Source: an uncultured Clostridia bacterium
GTDB taxonomy: Bacteria > Bacillota > Clostridia > Oscillospirales > CAG-272
Reading direction: 5' to 3'
DNA: 21,783 bases
NCBI GenBank assembly: GCA_904501765.1
Contig: CAJGCM010000021.1
Span: forward strand, 1 to 21,783
The notes beneath the pieces are model-generated. The model was not told where the DNA came from, did not search any database, and was given only the letters and a program-made list of their open reading frames with translations. The position numbers and the translations under genes were made by a program. How positions within the stretch are numbered: position 1 is the stretch's first letter; the number at the start of each line of letters is the position of its first letter. Positions 12,826 to 21,325 of the stretch are shown here, one piece after another.

Positions 12826-14907
12826 ATGAAAATACTTATGGTCACGGATAAAATGGGAATAGGCGGCGCTGAAACTCATATAAAAATGCTCACAGAGCAG
12901 CTCATAGAAGCAGGACACAGCGTGACGCTGGTTTCTGCGGGAGGCGTTTTCTCCGACAAGCTCTCAAAAAAGGGCTGCAGGTGCATAAAGGCTCCTCTTG
13001 ATAAAAGGACGCCCTCAGCTATACTGAAGGCGGCAAGGATATTAAAAAAAGAACTGCGCCTCTGTGACGTAGCGCACAGCCACAGCCGATTTACGTCAAC
13101 ACTTTTGTGTAAATTAAGGGGAAAAGGCAAATTTCCTCCTCTCATTTCGACGGCTCACCTTCCGTTCAGCCTATCACCGATTACACGTCACACTAAATGG
13201 GGGGACAAAACTCTTGCGGTAAGCTCTGACATACGTGAGTACCTTATTGAAAGCTACGGTATTGAGCCTCAAAATATAATTCTTACAAAAAACGGAATAA
13301 ACACCCTGGAATTTAACGGCACCCCAAGCTCCGAGGGATATATAGTTCACGTATCGAGGCTTGACGAGGGCAGAAGTCTTACAGCAAAGCTGCTTTGCAA
13401 AATTGCACCAACCCTTCTTTCGGAATATCCTGAATATAAGATTCTGATAGTTGGTGACGGTGACCAAGCAGAAGAGATACAAGCATTGGCGAAAAACGCC
13501 AATATTGCGCTTGGATTTGCCGGGGTGCTACTCACGGGGGGAACAGGAGATGTTTTGCCATACCTATTGAAGGGAGATGTTTTCATAGGTGTGAGCCGAG
13601 CGGCTCTTGAAGCTATGGCAATAGGACTGCCTACTATAATTTCCGGCGATGAGGGCTTTGGCGGAATTGTATCAGAGGAAAAAATCACAGAGCTTGAAGC
13701 GGGGAATCTTTGCGCCAGAGGGTTCGACAAGCCATGCGAAGAAAAGCTTTTGTGCGAATTACGCCGTCTTTTTGATAATTCGGATTTAAAGAAAAGAACC
13801 GCATCTCTTTGCAAGAGGTTAGTTCTTGAAGGCTGGCGAGCAGAGGGTACGCTGGAAGATGCGAGTGTTGCATATATAAGCGCAAAAAACCCTCCTCGTG
13901 TATGCCTTTTGGGGTATTTCGGATATAAAAACTTTGGCGACGAGGCTACTTTAAAAATCGCCATCTCGCACCTTCGTTCAAGAGGCGTAAAGGTGATAAA
14001 CATTCTTATGCGAAGGGGCGGGGAAAGCGAGGTAAGCGGCGTTGAGCGTTATGACCGTTTTTCCATGACCGATATTAAGCGAGCCCTTTCCTCCTCTGAT
14101 ATCCTTGCGCTTTGCGGGGGAAATCTTATCCAGAACGTTACCAGCAAGCGCTCACTTTTCTACTACTCTGCGGTAATATCTGCCGCAGACGCTATGAACA
14201 AAAGAATTATAGCTCTATCATCAGGCTTCGGGGAGATGGTTGGAAAGCGGGGCATGTGTGAGCTTGACCGCATACTTGCCGCCTTTGATTTTATAGGCGC
14301 AAGGACAAGCGAGGACAGAAGAAACGCCGAGCTTCATTCGACCTGCGAGGTAAGGCTTATGCCTGACCTGTGTTTCCTTTACAAGAGATGCGCTTCCACG
14401 GCAAAAAAAGACTTTTTTGTGATAATACCCTCGAAAAATTCTTCAATGGACACGGAATTTATAAGTCGGCTTTCCTGCGAAACGGCTCTTCTCCCGTTGG
14501 CCGTTCTGCTGAACGAAGAAGAGGACAGAAAAGCGGCAGCCGAGCTTTCGGATGCGCTGTCCATAGAATGTGTTACCGCAGTGAATGCTGATGCGCTGAT
14601 AGCTCTGCTATCCTCTGCCCACTTTTCAATATCGGAGAGGCTACACGGCGGTATTTTCTCTTTAATATCTCACACGGTGTGTTACCTTTCCGAAAAATCA
14701 CACAAAAACAGAGCCTTAATAACGGAAATTAGCGAAAGGTGCGAGAAGCTTTTCCTCCCCTCCCCTCTTCTGCCTCTGTCCCGCTTAGGAGAGGAATACC
14801 CAAGTACAGATACTTTAAGCGACGAAGACTTTACCCATCTGCTTTCCACACTTGAAGAAGAGGTAAGGTTGAATTTAGACGCCCTTTTCGGCGAAGAAAT
14901 AAACTAA
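12826..14907 (+). CDS. Fused GT4-type glycosyltransferase and CsaB-type polysaccharide pyruvyl transferase
   Basis: A single 693-residue frame holds two enzymes. Residues 1-350 form a GT-B glycosyltransferase of the GT4 kind: MVTDKMGIGGAETHIKMLTEQL at the N terminus, KNGINTLEF, VHVSRLDEGRSL, ILIVGDGDQAEEIQALA, then the nucleotide-sugar segment GVSRAALEAMAIGLPTIIS. Residues about 353-693 match polysaccharide pyruvyl transferases such as CsaB: VCLLGYFGYKNFGDEATLKIAISHL, ILALCGGNLIQNVTS, and the closing ISERLHGGIFSLISHTV. CsaB adds a ketal-linked pyruvate to cell-wall polymer sugars, which in several Bacillota lets SLH-domain proteins attach. The fusion suggests one protein both adds a sugar and pyruvylates a glycan. 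ATG 12826 has GGAGG six bases upstream; upstream in-frame codons lie in non-coding sequence and the terminator. It appears monocistronic. Confidence 0.88.
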   Translation: MKILMVTDKMGIGGAETHIKMLTEQLIEAGHSVTLVSAGGVFSDKLSKKGCRCIKAPLDKRTPSAILKAARILKKELRLCDVAHSHSRFTSTLLCKLRGKGKFPPLISTAHLPFSLSPITRHTKWGDKTLAVSSDIREYLIESYGIEPQNIILTKNGINTLEFNGTPSSEGYIVHVSRLDEGRSLTAKLLCKIAPTLLSEYPEYKILIVGDGDQAEEIQALAKNANIALGFAGVLLTGGTGDVLPYLLKGDVFIGVSRAALEAMAIGLPTIISGDEGFGGIVSEEKITELEAGNLCARGFDKPCEEKLLCELRRLFDNSDLKKRTASLCKRLVLEGWRAEGTLEDASVAYISAKNPPRVCLLGYFGYKNFGDEATLKIAISHLRSRGVKVINILMRRGGESEVSGVERYDRFSMTDIKRALSSSDILALCGGNLIQNVTSKRSLFYYSAVISAADAMNKRIIALSSGFGEMVGKRGMCELDRILAAFDFIGARTSEDRRNAELHSTCEVRLMPDLCFLYKRCASTAKKDFFVIIPSKNSSMDTEFISRLSCETALLPLAVLLNEEEDRKAAAELSDALSIECVTAVNADALIALLSSAHFSISERLHGGIFSLISHTVCYLSEKSHKNRALITEISERCEKLFLPSPLLPLSRLGEEYPSTDTLSDEDFTHLLSTLEEEVRLNLDALFGEEIN

Positions 14908-14944
14908 TTTTTACCGCACACTTTACCAAGCTTTTACAAATAGC

Positions 14945-14984
14945 AAAAAGCGGAAGCTACGTATATTGAGCTTCCGCTTTTTTT
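14945..14984. terminator. Bidirectional terminator between the GT-CsaB gene and asnS
   Basis: A 14-bp perfect inverted repeat (14945-14958 with 14969-14982) has an A run on the left and a T run on the right, so both strands end in U after the stem. It sits between two convergent genes. Confidence 0.9.
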
Positions 14985-14995
14985 ATTTGATTTTA

Positions 14996-16390
14996 TCAAT
15001 ATTCTGCATTTCCAACCGTTCTGGGATAAGGAAGAACGTCACGAATATTTGACACGCCTGTCAGGTACATAATAATTCTCTCGAATCCAAGACCGAAGCC
15101 TGCGTGCTTCGTTCCGCCGTATTTACGGAGATTCATATACCACCAGTAATCCTCTTCCTTAAGTCCGAGCTCTGCCATTCTCGAAGCAAGAATATCAAGC
15201 CTTTCCTCACGCTGTGAGCCGCCTATAATTTCGCCGACACCGGGAACTAAAAGGTCCATTGCGGCAACGGTTTTGCCGTCGTCATTAAGCCGCATATAGA
15301 ACGCCTTGATGTCCTTAGGATAATCAATAAGGAATATGGGCTTATTGTATACACGCTCAGTGAGATATCTTTCATGCTCGGTCTGAAGGTCAACGCCCCA
15401 ATATACGGGATACTTGAAGCTCTCCCCCGATTTCATAAGAATATCAACCGCCTCGGTGTAGGTAACCTTTGCGTAATCGGAATCACGGAGAGCTGTGAGC
15501 CTTTCTATGAGTCCTTTATCAACAAAGCTATTGAAGAAGGTAAGCTCCTGAGAGCATTTTTCCATTACGTGATTTATGATGTATTTTATCATATCCCAGG
15601 CAAGCTGCATATCGTCGTTAAGGTCTGCAAAGGCGATTTCAGGCTCTATCATCCAGAATTCAGCGGCGTGGCGGGCGGTATTTGAGTTCTCCGCACGGAA
15701 GGTAGGTCCAAAGGTATATATATTTCCGAACGCCATAGCATAGGTTTCACCCTCAAGCTGACCAGAAACCGTAAGGTTTGCGCTCTTGCCGAAGAAATCC
15801 TTTGAATAATCTATCTCACCGCTCTCAAGCCTTGGGGGATTTTCCATATCAAGAGTAGTCACTCTGAACATCTCTCCTGCTCCCTCGGCATCGGATGCGG
15901 TAATAATGGGAGTGTGAACGTAAACGAAGCCTCTTTCGTGGAAGAAGGAATGAATTGCGTAAGCTACCTCGCTTCTCACACGGAATACTGCGGAGAACAG
16001 ATTTGTTCTCGGACGAAGATAAGCCTGCTCACGAAGAAACTCAACCGTATGACGTTTAGGCTGAAGGGGGTATTCGGGAGTCGACGTTCCCTCAACTCTG
16101 ATAGCCTCCGCTTTAAGCTCAAAGGGCTGCTTTGCACCGGGCGTGAGAACTACTGTTCCCTCAACAACAAGCGCCGCTCCAACGTTCTGAGAAGCTATCT
16201 CGTCATAATTCTCTATTTTATCTCTTTCGAAAACTACCTGTATGCTCTTAAAGCAGGAGCCGTCGTTAAGGTCAATGAAACCGAAAGCCTTGGAATCACG
16301 AAGGTTTCTTACCCAACCGCCTATAACTACTTTTGAGCCTCCGAATTTTTCGGCAGAGGCGTAAATGTTTCTTACAAGTTCTCTTTCCAT
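14996..16390 (-). CDS. asnS: Asparaginyl-tRNA synthetase
   Basis: This class II synthetase charges tRNA-Asn with asparagine. From ATG 16390 it has 464 residues, the usual size. The N-terminal OB-fold anticodon-binding domain is seen in VVIGGWVRNLRDSKAFGFIDLNDGS. The catalytic core has motif 2 (FGPTFRAENSNTARHAAEFWMIEPEIAF) and motif 3 (GFGLGFERIIMYLTGVSNIRDVLPYPRTVGNAEY). The latter ends in the AsnRS-typical RT..NAEY rather than the AspRS form. The chosen start has GGAGA eight bases upstream; the longer frame would add 24 residues that include the promoter. Its own promoter is at 16421-16449. Its presence implies that direct asparaginylation occurs, though the indirect route may also exist elsewhere. 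Confidence 0.96.
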   Translation of the reverse strand: MERELVRNIYASAEKFGGSKVVIGGWVRNLRDSKAFGFIDLNDGSCFKSIQVVFERDKIENYDEIASQNVGAALVVEGTVVLTPGAKQPFELKAEAIRVEGTSTPEYPLQPKRHTVEFLREQAYLRPRTNLFSAVFRVRSEVAYAIHSFFHERGFVYVHTPIITASDAEGAGEMFRVTTLDMENPPRLESGEIDYSKDFFGKSANLTVSGQLEGETYAMAFGNIYTFGPTFRAENSNTARHAAEFWMIEPEIAFADLNDDMQLAWDMIKYIINHVMEKCSQELTFFNSFVDKGLIERLTALRDSDYAKVTYTEAVDILMKSGESFKYPVYWGVDLQTEHERYLTERVYNKPIFLIDYPKDIKAFYMRLNDDGKTVAAMDLLVPGVGEIIGGSQREERLDILASRMAELGLKEEDYWWYMNLRKYGGTKHAGFGLGFERIIMYLTGVSNIRDVLPYPRTVGNAEY

Positions 16391-16420
16391 AATATATCTC
16401 CAAAGAATAAATATGACATT

Positions 16421-16449
16421 AGTATAGCACAAAGCTTTTTTATTTTCAA
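16421..16449 (-). promoter_or_regulatory. asnS promoter with extended -10
   Basis: Minus-strand TTGAAA (plus 16444-16449), 17-bp spacer, TATACT (plus 16421-16426) with TGC just before it. An inverted repeat (16427-16435 with 16451-16460, one bulge) overlaps the spacer. On the plus strand it is followed by six T and could stop antisense transcription; on the minus strand there is no T run. Confidence 0.75.
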
Positions 16450-16465
16450 GGCTTTGGTGCATTTT

Positions 16466-17326
16466 TTATGTATTTTCCCTCGTGCCCTCGGGGAGAATAT
16501 GCGACCGCCTTACATCTCTCGGGCTACAACCGTTATGCCGCTTAAAAACCTTGCTGAAATAATTGTAATCATCAAAGCCGACGAGGGCTGCTATTTCACG
16601 TACCGAAAGTTCCGAGTTCTCCAGCATTTCTTTGGCTGCCGACATCTGTTTTTTTCTTATGAAAGTTGACACGCCCTCCCCTATACGTTGAGAGAAAATG
16701 GTGTACATCGCAGTTCTGCTTATTCCAAGACTGCGGCATAAGCTATCCGGGGTAACGGTGGGGAGATTTTCCTCTATATATCTTTCACATTCCATAACAA
16801 TCTTATCCTGCTTCGGGATAAGCATCTCATTCATAAGCATATAGCTGATACACGCATCAAAAATTTTTGCCGCTGCCATTATATTATCGTAGCTTTTCAG
16901 CTTGATTGATTTTGCAACTCTTACAAACTCCCTCTCGTCAAGCCCGTACTCACGGCAAACGGCGCTTACGTTCTGGGTAAGAGTTTCCCTTGTCGGCAAA
17001 TCGGATATCTGCCCGAACATTATATATCCGAGGAGCCTTCCGTTTTGGCGAAGAGGCGCACAGCCCTCAACAAGCCCTGCGTGACAGGTATAAAGCGTAA
17101 CACTACCCGAGCGAAGACTTTCATTAAAGAACTTAACGTCGTTTTCCGCACATTTTGCATTGCCGATAAAACTCTCCTTCATTTTTTTACAAAAGGCGCA
17201 ATCAGCCTCGGGGTAAGAGCAAACTATATTATGCCCTTCGTCAAAAATTATTATTTTTATTCCCGTAAGAGAATAAAACGCACTGAGAATTTCATTAAGT
17301 TTTTCAGCGTTAACCTTTAGTTCCAT
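16466..17326 (-). CDS. AraC-family regulator with PocR sensory domain
   Basis: The 286-residue protein has an N-terminal PocR ligand-sensing domain (about 10-165) with the family's conserved Cys pattern: CAFCKKMKESFIGNAKC, then TLYTCHAGLVEGCAPLRQNGRLLGYIMFGQISD. The AraC-type double helix-turn-helix lies at about 185-280 (YIEENLPTVTPDSLCRSLGISRTAMYTIFSQR and SVREIAALVGFDDYNYFSKVFKRHNGCSPRDVRR). The PocR domain takes its name from the regulator of 1,2-propanediol use in Salmonella. It binds small polar or hydrocarbon ligands in various proteins; the ligand here is unknown. The gene is divergent from the sugar operon, so that operon is its likely target. Its ribosome-binding site is weak (GGGA), and no terminator is visible before the asnS promoter. 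Confidence 0.9.
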   Translation of the reverse strand: MELKVNAEKLNEILSAFYSLTGIKIIIFDEGHNIVCSYPEADCAFCKKMKESFIGNAKCAENDVKFFNESLRSGSVTLYTCHAGLVEGCAPLRQNGRLLGYIMFGQISDLPTRETLTQNVSAVCREYGLDEREFVRVAKSIKLKSYDNIMAAAKIFDACISYMLMNEMLIPKQDKIVMECERYIEENLPTVTPDSLCRSLGISRTAMYTIFSQRIGEGVSTFIRKKQMSAAKEMLENSELSVREIAALVGFDDYNYFSKVFKRHNGCSPRDVRRSHILPEGTRENT

Positions 17327-17375
17327 AAAAATTATCCCACTTTTTTGTACGATTTTTCTATTTTTAGGACATATC

Positions 17376-17450
17376 TTACTATTATTATAGCACAGTTTTA
17401 AATATAATCAAGATAGTAAACAAAATATTTTAAAAGGTGGTATTTACTAT
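17376..17450. promoter_or_regulatory. Divergent control region with three TTACTAT elements and plus-strand -10
   Basis: TATAAT at 17403-17408 is the likely plus-strand -10; the -35 is poor, as expected for an activator-dependent promoter. The heptamer TTACTAT occurs at 17376-17382, inverted at 17413-17419 (ATAGTAA), and again at 17444-17450, overlapping the isomerase start codon. These may be half-sites for the neighbouring AraC-type protein. Confidence 0.4.
17384..17411 (-). promoter_or_regulatory. Promoter of the AraC/PocR gene
   Basis: Minus-strand TTGATT (plus 17406-17411), 16-bp spacer and TATAAT (plus 17384-17389) with an extended TGC. The -35 overlaps the -10 of the divergent sugar operon, so the two promoters may compete. 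Confidence 0.6.
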
Positions 17451-18843
17451 GAAAAAGCAAACCTTCGCACTTTATTTCGGAAACAGAGGCTTCTTCCCTG
17501 AGAGTCTTATCGGCTCCGCACGTGAAGAGATGATAGAGGCTGTTACAAAAGCCGGCTACGATTACATAATCCCCGACGCAAATCTTACCCGCTACGGCGC
17601 AGTTGAAACCAAGCGTGAGGGTCAGATTTACGCAAAATGGCTTAAGGAGCACGAGGGTCAGTACGACGGCGTTATTCTTTCTCTGCCTAACTTCGGAGAT
17701 GAAAACGGAGCTATTGCCGCTCTCGAAAATTGCGGCGTTCCGATTCTTATTCAGGCATATCCCGACGAAATCGGAAAGATGGATTTCGAGCACAGACGCG
17801 ACTCTTATTGTGGAAAGTTCTCCGTGTGCGACGTGTTCCATCAGTACGGTCTTCCCTTCACTGTTCTTGAGCCTCACGTTGTTCACCCTCTCTCAGAGGA
17901 TTTTGCAGGCAACCTTCGTGACTTCGCAGCTATTTGCCGTGTTGTTAACGGTATGAAGAAGTTTACCATTGGCGTTATCGGCGCAAGAACTACTAAATTC
18001 AAGACTGTAAGATACGACGAGATCACTCTCCAGAAATACGGAATCACCGTTGACTCCTACGACCTCTCCGAGCTGTTCTACAGGGTTGAAAGATATTCCG
18101 ATGACGACGAGAAGGTTGTGGCTCGCCGTAAGTATCTTGAAGGATATACCGACTTCTCCCGTGTTCCCGACAACAAAATGAACACACTTGCTAAGGTTTC
18201 CATTGTTATTGACGATTTTATTGCCGATTATCAGCTTGACGCTATTGCTCTTCGCTGCTGGGAAGAAATGCAGACCGTTCTCGGCATAGCTCCCTGCGTT
18301 CTCCTCTCCGAACTTAACGACAGAGGAATCGTTGCTTCCTGTGAAATAGACCTTTGCTCTGCTATAAATATGTATTCTATGCAGCTTGCATCAGGAAAGC
18401 CCACCGCTTGTCTTGACTGGAATAACAATTACGGTGATGACAAAAACAAAGTTATCCTCTTCCACTGCGGTTCCACTGCTCAGAGCCTTATGGAAGGTCA
18501 GGGATTCGTTACCGACCACAAGATGTTCGCAAAGGGCTGTCCCGGATGCGGATGGGGTAGCAACGAGGGCAGAATTGCTGCATTCCCCATGACCTTCTCC
18601 AACTGCAAGACAGAGGACGGCAAGCTTACCTTCTACGTTGACGAGGGAAGATTTACAGGTGAGAAAATTGAAGAAGAATTCTTCGGCTGCGGCGGCGTTG
18701 CTGAAATAGATAACCTTCAGCCAAAACTCATAAATATGGCAAAGGCAGGCTTCCGCCATCATACCACAATAGGCGTCGGACATATGGCAAGGGTGCTCAA
18801 GGAAGCATTCTCCTATCTTGGCTACGACGTAATGGACGTATAA
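17449..18843 (+). CDS. L-fucose/L-arabinose isomerase-like sugar isomerase
   Basis: The 464-residue protein belongs to the fucose/arabinose isomerase superfamily, Mn2+-dependent enzymes that interconvert an aldose and its ketose by an ene-diol mechanism. The N-terminal Rossmann-like part (FALYFGNRGFFPESLIGSAREEM, then DGVILSLPNFGDENGAIAALE) is followed by the central VIGARTTKFKTVRYDE. The metal-site region contains RCWEEMQTVLGIAPCVLLSELNDRGIVASCEIDL, whose Glu and Asp probably bind metal. The C-terminal GFRHHTTIGVGHM resembles the closing His region of this family. The substrate cannot be decided: the protein is shorter than classical FucI (about 590) and AraA (about 500). Start 17449 has AGGTGG eight bases upstream. 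It is the first gene of the sugar operon, 30 bases before the kinase. Confidence 0.82.
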   Translation: MKKQTFALYFGNRGFFPESLIGSAREEMIEAVTKAGYDYIIPDANLTRYGAVETKREGQIYAKWLKEHEGQYDGVILSLPNFGDENGAIAALENCGVPILIQAYPDEIGKMDFEHRRDSYCGKFSVCDVFHQYGLPFTVLEPHVVHPLSEDFAGNLRDFAAICRVVNGMKKFTIGVIGARTTKFKTVRYDEITLQKYGITVDSYDLSELFYRVERYSDDDEKVVARRKYLEGYTDFSRVPDNKMNTLAKVSIVIDDFIADYQLDAIALRCWEEMQTVLGIAPCVLLSELNDRGIVASCEIDLCSAINMYSMQLASGKPTACLDWNNNYGDDKNKVILFHCGSTAQSLMEGQGFVTDHKMFAKGCPGCGWGSNEGRIAAFPMTFSNCKTEDGKLTFYVDEGRFTGEKIEEEFFGCGGVAEIDNLQPKLINMAKAGFRHHTTIGVGHMARVLKEAFSYLGYDVMDV

Positions 18844-18873
18844 AACAAAACTTGACAAAAAGGATATTTGCTT

Positions 18874-20316
18874 ATGAAAATCGGTGGAATAGATATTGGT
18901 ACTACCGGCTGTAAAATTACCGTTTATAACGATGCGGGTGAATACCTGCACAAGGAATACGTCAGTTACGAGGTAAGCCGCTCTGCCGGCGAGCACGAGA
19001 TTTTCGGCGACGTAATATTTGAGGGCGTAAAAACCATAATCAAGGAAGCCGCAAAAAAGGTCGGCAACATAGATGCGATAGGCGTTACTTCCTTCGGAGA
19101 AACCTTTGTTATGCTTGACAAAGAGGATAAGCCCTTGTACCCCTCTATGCTTTATACAGATCCCAGAGGCGCTGAGGAGGCGGCAAGCTTTGACCCCGAG
19201 AGAGTTAAGGAAATTGCCGGAATCAATCCTCATTCTATGTACTCCCTTCCAAAAATCATGTGGATAAAGCGGAACCACCCCGAAATTTACGAAAAGGCCG
19301 AAAAAATTCTTCTTTACGAGGATTACATAGTTTATATGCTTTCGGGAGTTGCTCAAATTGACTATTCCCTTGCATCAAGAACTATGGCGCTTGATATCAG
19401 ACAGCTCGAATGGAGCCGTGAGCTTTTCGATTTTGCAGGAGTTGACATTGAAAAAATGGCAAAGCTTGTTCCTTCCGGAACAGTTGCAGGTCCTGTAAAA
19501 GCGGAGCTTGAAGAGGAGCTTGGAATTTCAGGCACCTTAATCGTAAACGGCTGTCACGACCAGATTGCAGCAGCTACAGGTGCCGGTGTTCTCAATGCGG
19601 GAGAGGCTGTTGACGGTATGGGAACGGTTGAATGTATAACCCCGGTATTTGATAAAATTCCTGAGGATAAGTCGATTTTTGACAATAATTATGCTATAGT
19701 TCCGTTTATTAAGAAGGGGCAGTATGCTTGTTATGCGGTGAATTTCACTTGCGGAGCATTGGTAAAGTGGTTCCGTGACAAGCTCGCAAAGGAGCTTTCC
19801 TACGTTGAGCTTGGAGAGCTTATAGAAGCGACCCCCGGAGATATACTCGTGCTTCCTCATTTTGCAGGCTCGGGCAACCCTTATATGGACACAGGCTCGA
19901 AGGGCGCATTTGTCGGCGTTACACTTGAGAGCACGAGAGCCGATATGTATAAGGCGGTGCTTGAGGGAATTTGCTATGAAATGAAGCTTAACCTTGAAAA
20001 ACTTTCAGAGGCGGATATACGCCCGAATGAGCTTTTCGCAACCGGCGGCGGTGCTTCCTCCCCCGTGTGGCTCCAGATAAAGGCAAACATTTTCGGCCTT
20101 CCTATCACTGCCCTTGACGCTCCCGAGGTAGGCGCCGCAGGCACTATTATGCTTACGGGTGTTGCTCTCGGCTGCTTTAAGAGCGTTGAAGAGGCGGCAG
20201 CTCTTATGGTTAAAAAGACAAAAACATATTACCCAAACACAGAGCTTACAGAAAAGTATAACGATGTTTACAACCGCTACAAGAGGCTTTACGATGCCGT
20301 AAGGCCACTGGTATAA
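18874..20316 (+). CDS. FGGY-family carbohydrate kinase
   Basis: The 480-residue protein shows the actin-like fold signatures of FGGY kinases: the N-terminal phosphate loop GGIDIGTTGCKITVYND, the central VNGCHDQIAAATGAG, and the C-terminal ATGGGASSPVWLQIKANIFGLPI followed by GAAGTIMLTGVALG. Members phosphorylate ketoses or polyols with ATP; nearest relatives by eye are xylulokinase-like. The order isomerase, kinase, epimerase, aldolase implies it phosphorylates the ketose made upstream. The position of the phosphate (O1 or O5) is not visible. ATG 18874 is chosen over TTG 18868 because AAAGGA lies nine bases upstream of the ATG. The DUF4432 gene begins ten bases after its stop. Confidence 0.88.
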   Translation: MKIGGIDIGTTGCKITVYNDAGEYLHKEYVSYEVSRSAGEHEIFGDVIFEGVKTIIKEAAKKVGNIDAIGVTSFGETFVMLDKEDKPLYPSMLYTDPRGAEEAASFDPERVKEIAGINPHSMYSLPKIMWIKRNHPEIYEKAEKILLYEDYIVYMLSGVAQIDYSLASRTMALDIRQLEWSRELFDFAGVDIEKMAKLVPSGTVAGPVKAELEEELGISGTLIVNGCHDQIAAATGAGVLNAGEAVDGMGTVECITPVFDKIPEDKSIFDNNYAIVPFIKKGQYACYAVNFTCGALVKWFRDKLAKELSYVELGELIEATPGDILVLPHFAGSGNPYMDTGSKGAFVGVTLESTRADMYKAVLEGICYEMKLNLEKLSEADIRPNELFATGGGASSPVWLQIKANIFGLPITALDAPEVGAAGTIMLTGVALGCFKSVEEAAALMVKKTKTYYPNTELTEKYNDVYNRYKRLYDAVRPLV

Positions 20317-20326
20317 GGAGGCTTTT

Positions 20327-21325
20327 ATGAATAAGTATATAGGACATCCTTATCAGCTTTCCGGCGTTCTCGAATACCGCCTTTCGGGCGGCCGCGCAGA
20401 GGGGATGAGAATGCTCAGAATAAGAAACGGCGCAGGGCTCGATTTTGATATTTCGATAGACAGATGCGCTGATATTTCCACCCTTTCCTTCGGTGGCGCA
20501 AATATGGGCTACTTTGCTCCCTCGGGATACGTGCATCCCGCATACTATGTAAACCGCGGCGGCGAATTCTTAAAATCCTTTACTGCGGGGTTCTTCACTA
20601 CCTGCGGACTTGTTGCCGTTGGCTCTCCTTGCTGCGACGAAGGTGAGGAGCTGCCGCTTCACGGCAGCATTTCCAATACTCCTGCGGAATGCTATGCTTA
20701 CGAGGAGGACGAGAATTTTATAACGGTCAAAGCTACCGTGCGTGACGCTTCTCTTTTCTCACATCAGCTCATTTTGAAAAGGCAGTATAAGATTTCTAAA
20801 AAGGAAAACGTTATCACACTTTCTGACTGCATCGAAAACGTCGGCTCAAAGGAAAGTCCCATAATGATACTTTATCACTGCAATATGGGTTATCCGCTTC
20901 TCAGCGAAAATTCACAGGTTGTAATAGACGCAGAAAAGGTAACTCCGAGGAACGAGCACGCTGCAGAGGATACTGATAACTGCCTTAAAATGGAAAAGCC
21001 TCAGGCTGACTTTGAAGAAAGATGCTATTATCACGACATAAGAGAAAAAAATGGCGTTGCAAAATGCGGAATTTTCAATCCGGATATTGAAAAAGGGCTT
21101 GTATTGAGTTATAATAAAGACACGCTTGACCGCTTCACCGAATGGAAAATGATGGGTGAGGTTGAGTATGTTCTCGGACTTGAGCCTGGAAACTGTACGC
21201 CTGACGGAAGAGACGTGCTGAGGAAGAATGGTGAGCTGAAATTCATAGCTCCCGGAGAAACCTATAAAACTAACGTTACTTTCACATTTACAGACAACGA
21301 AAAGATTTTTGAGGAGATTTTATAA
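20327..21325 (+). CDS. DUF4432 aldose 1-epimerase-like protein
   Basis: The 332-residue protein resembles DUF4432 proteins of the galactose mutarotase fold. Visible landmarks are FDISIDRCADISTLSFGGANMGYFAPSGYVHP (about 44-75), EFLKSFTAGFFTTCGLVAVGSPC with nearby LPLHGSISNTPAE carrying the likely active-site His, LYHCNMGYPLLSE with a second His, and the C-terminal LGLEPGNCTPDGRDVLRKNG with a conserved Glu. Mutarotases use a His and a Glu to interconvert sugar anomers. By context it would supply the anomer needed by the isomerase, but DUF4432 members are poorly characterised, so the reaction is inference. GGAGG lies upstream (20315-20321) and its stop overlaps the next start by one base (TAATG). 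Confidence 0.82.
   Translation: MNKYIGHPYQLSGVLEYRLSGGRAEGMRMLRIRNGAGLDFDISIDRCADISTLSFGGANMGYFAPSGYVHPAYYVNRGGEFLKSFTAGFFTTCGLVAVGSPCCDEGEELPLHGSISNTPAECYAYEEDENFITVKATVRDASLFSHQLILKRQYKISKKENVITLSDCIENVGSKESPIMILYHCNMGYPLLSENSQVVIDAEKVTPRNEHAAEDTDNCLKMEKPQADFEERCYYHDIREKNGVAKCGIFNPDIEKGLVLSYNKDTLDRFTEWKMMGEVEYVLGLEPGNCTPDGRDVLRKNGELKFIAPGETYKTNVTFTFTDNEKIFEEIL

Noticed and set aside
16427..16467. Intrinsic terminator for the AraC/PocR gene
   Set aside because: The hairpin is followed by T residues only on the plus strand. On the minus strand, where the gene is transcribed, there is no T run and the asnS promoter overlaps it.
18391..19356. 321-codon minus-strand open frame opposite the isomerase and kinase
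   Set aside because: It lies antisense across two well-supported enzymes and shows no family signature; its length comes from codon bias of the opposite strand.
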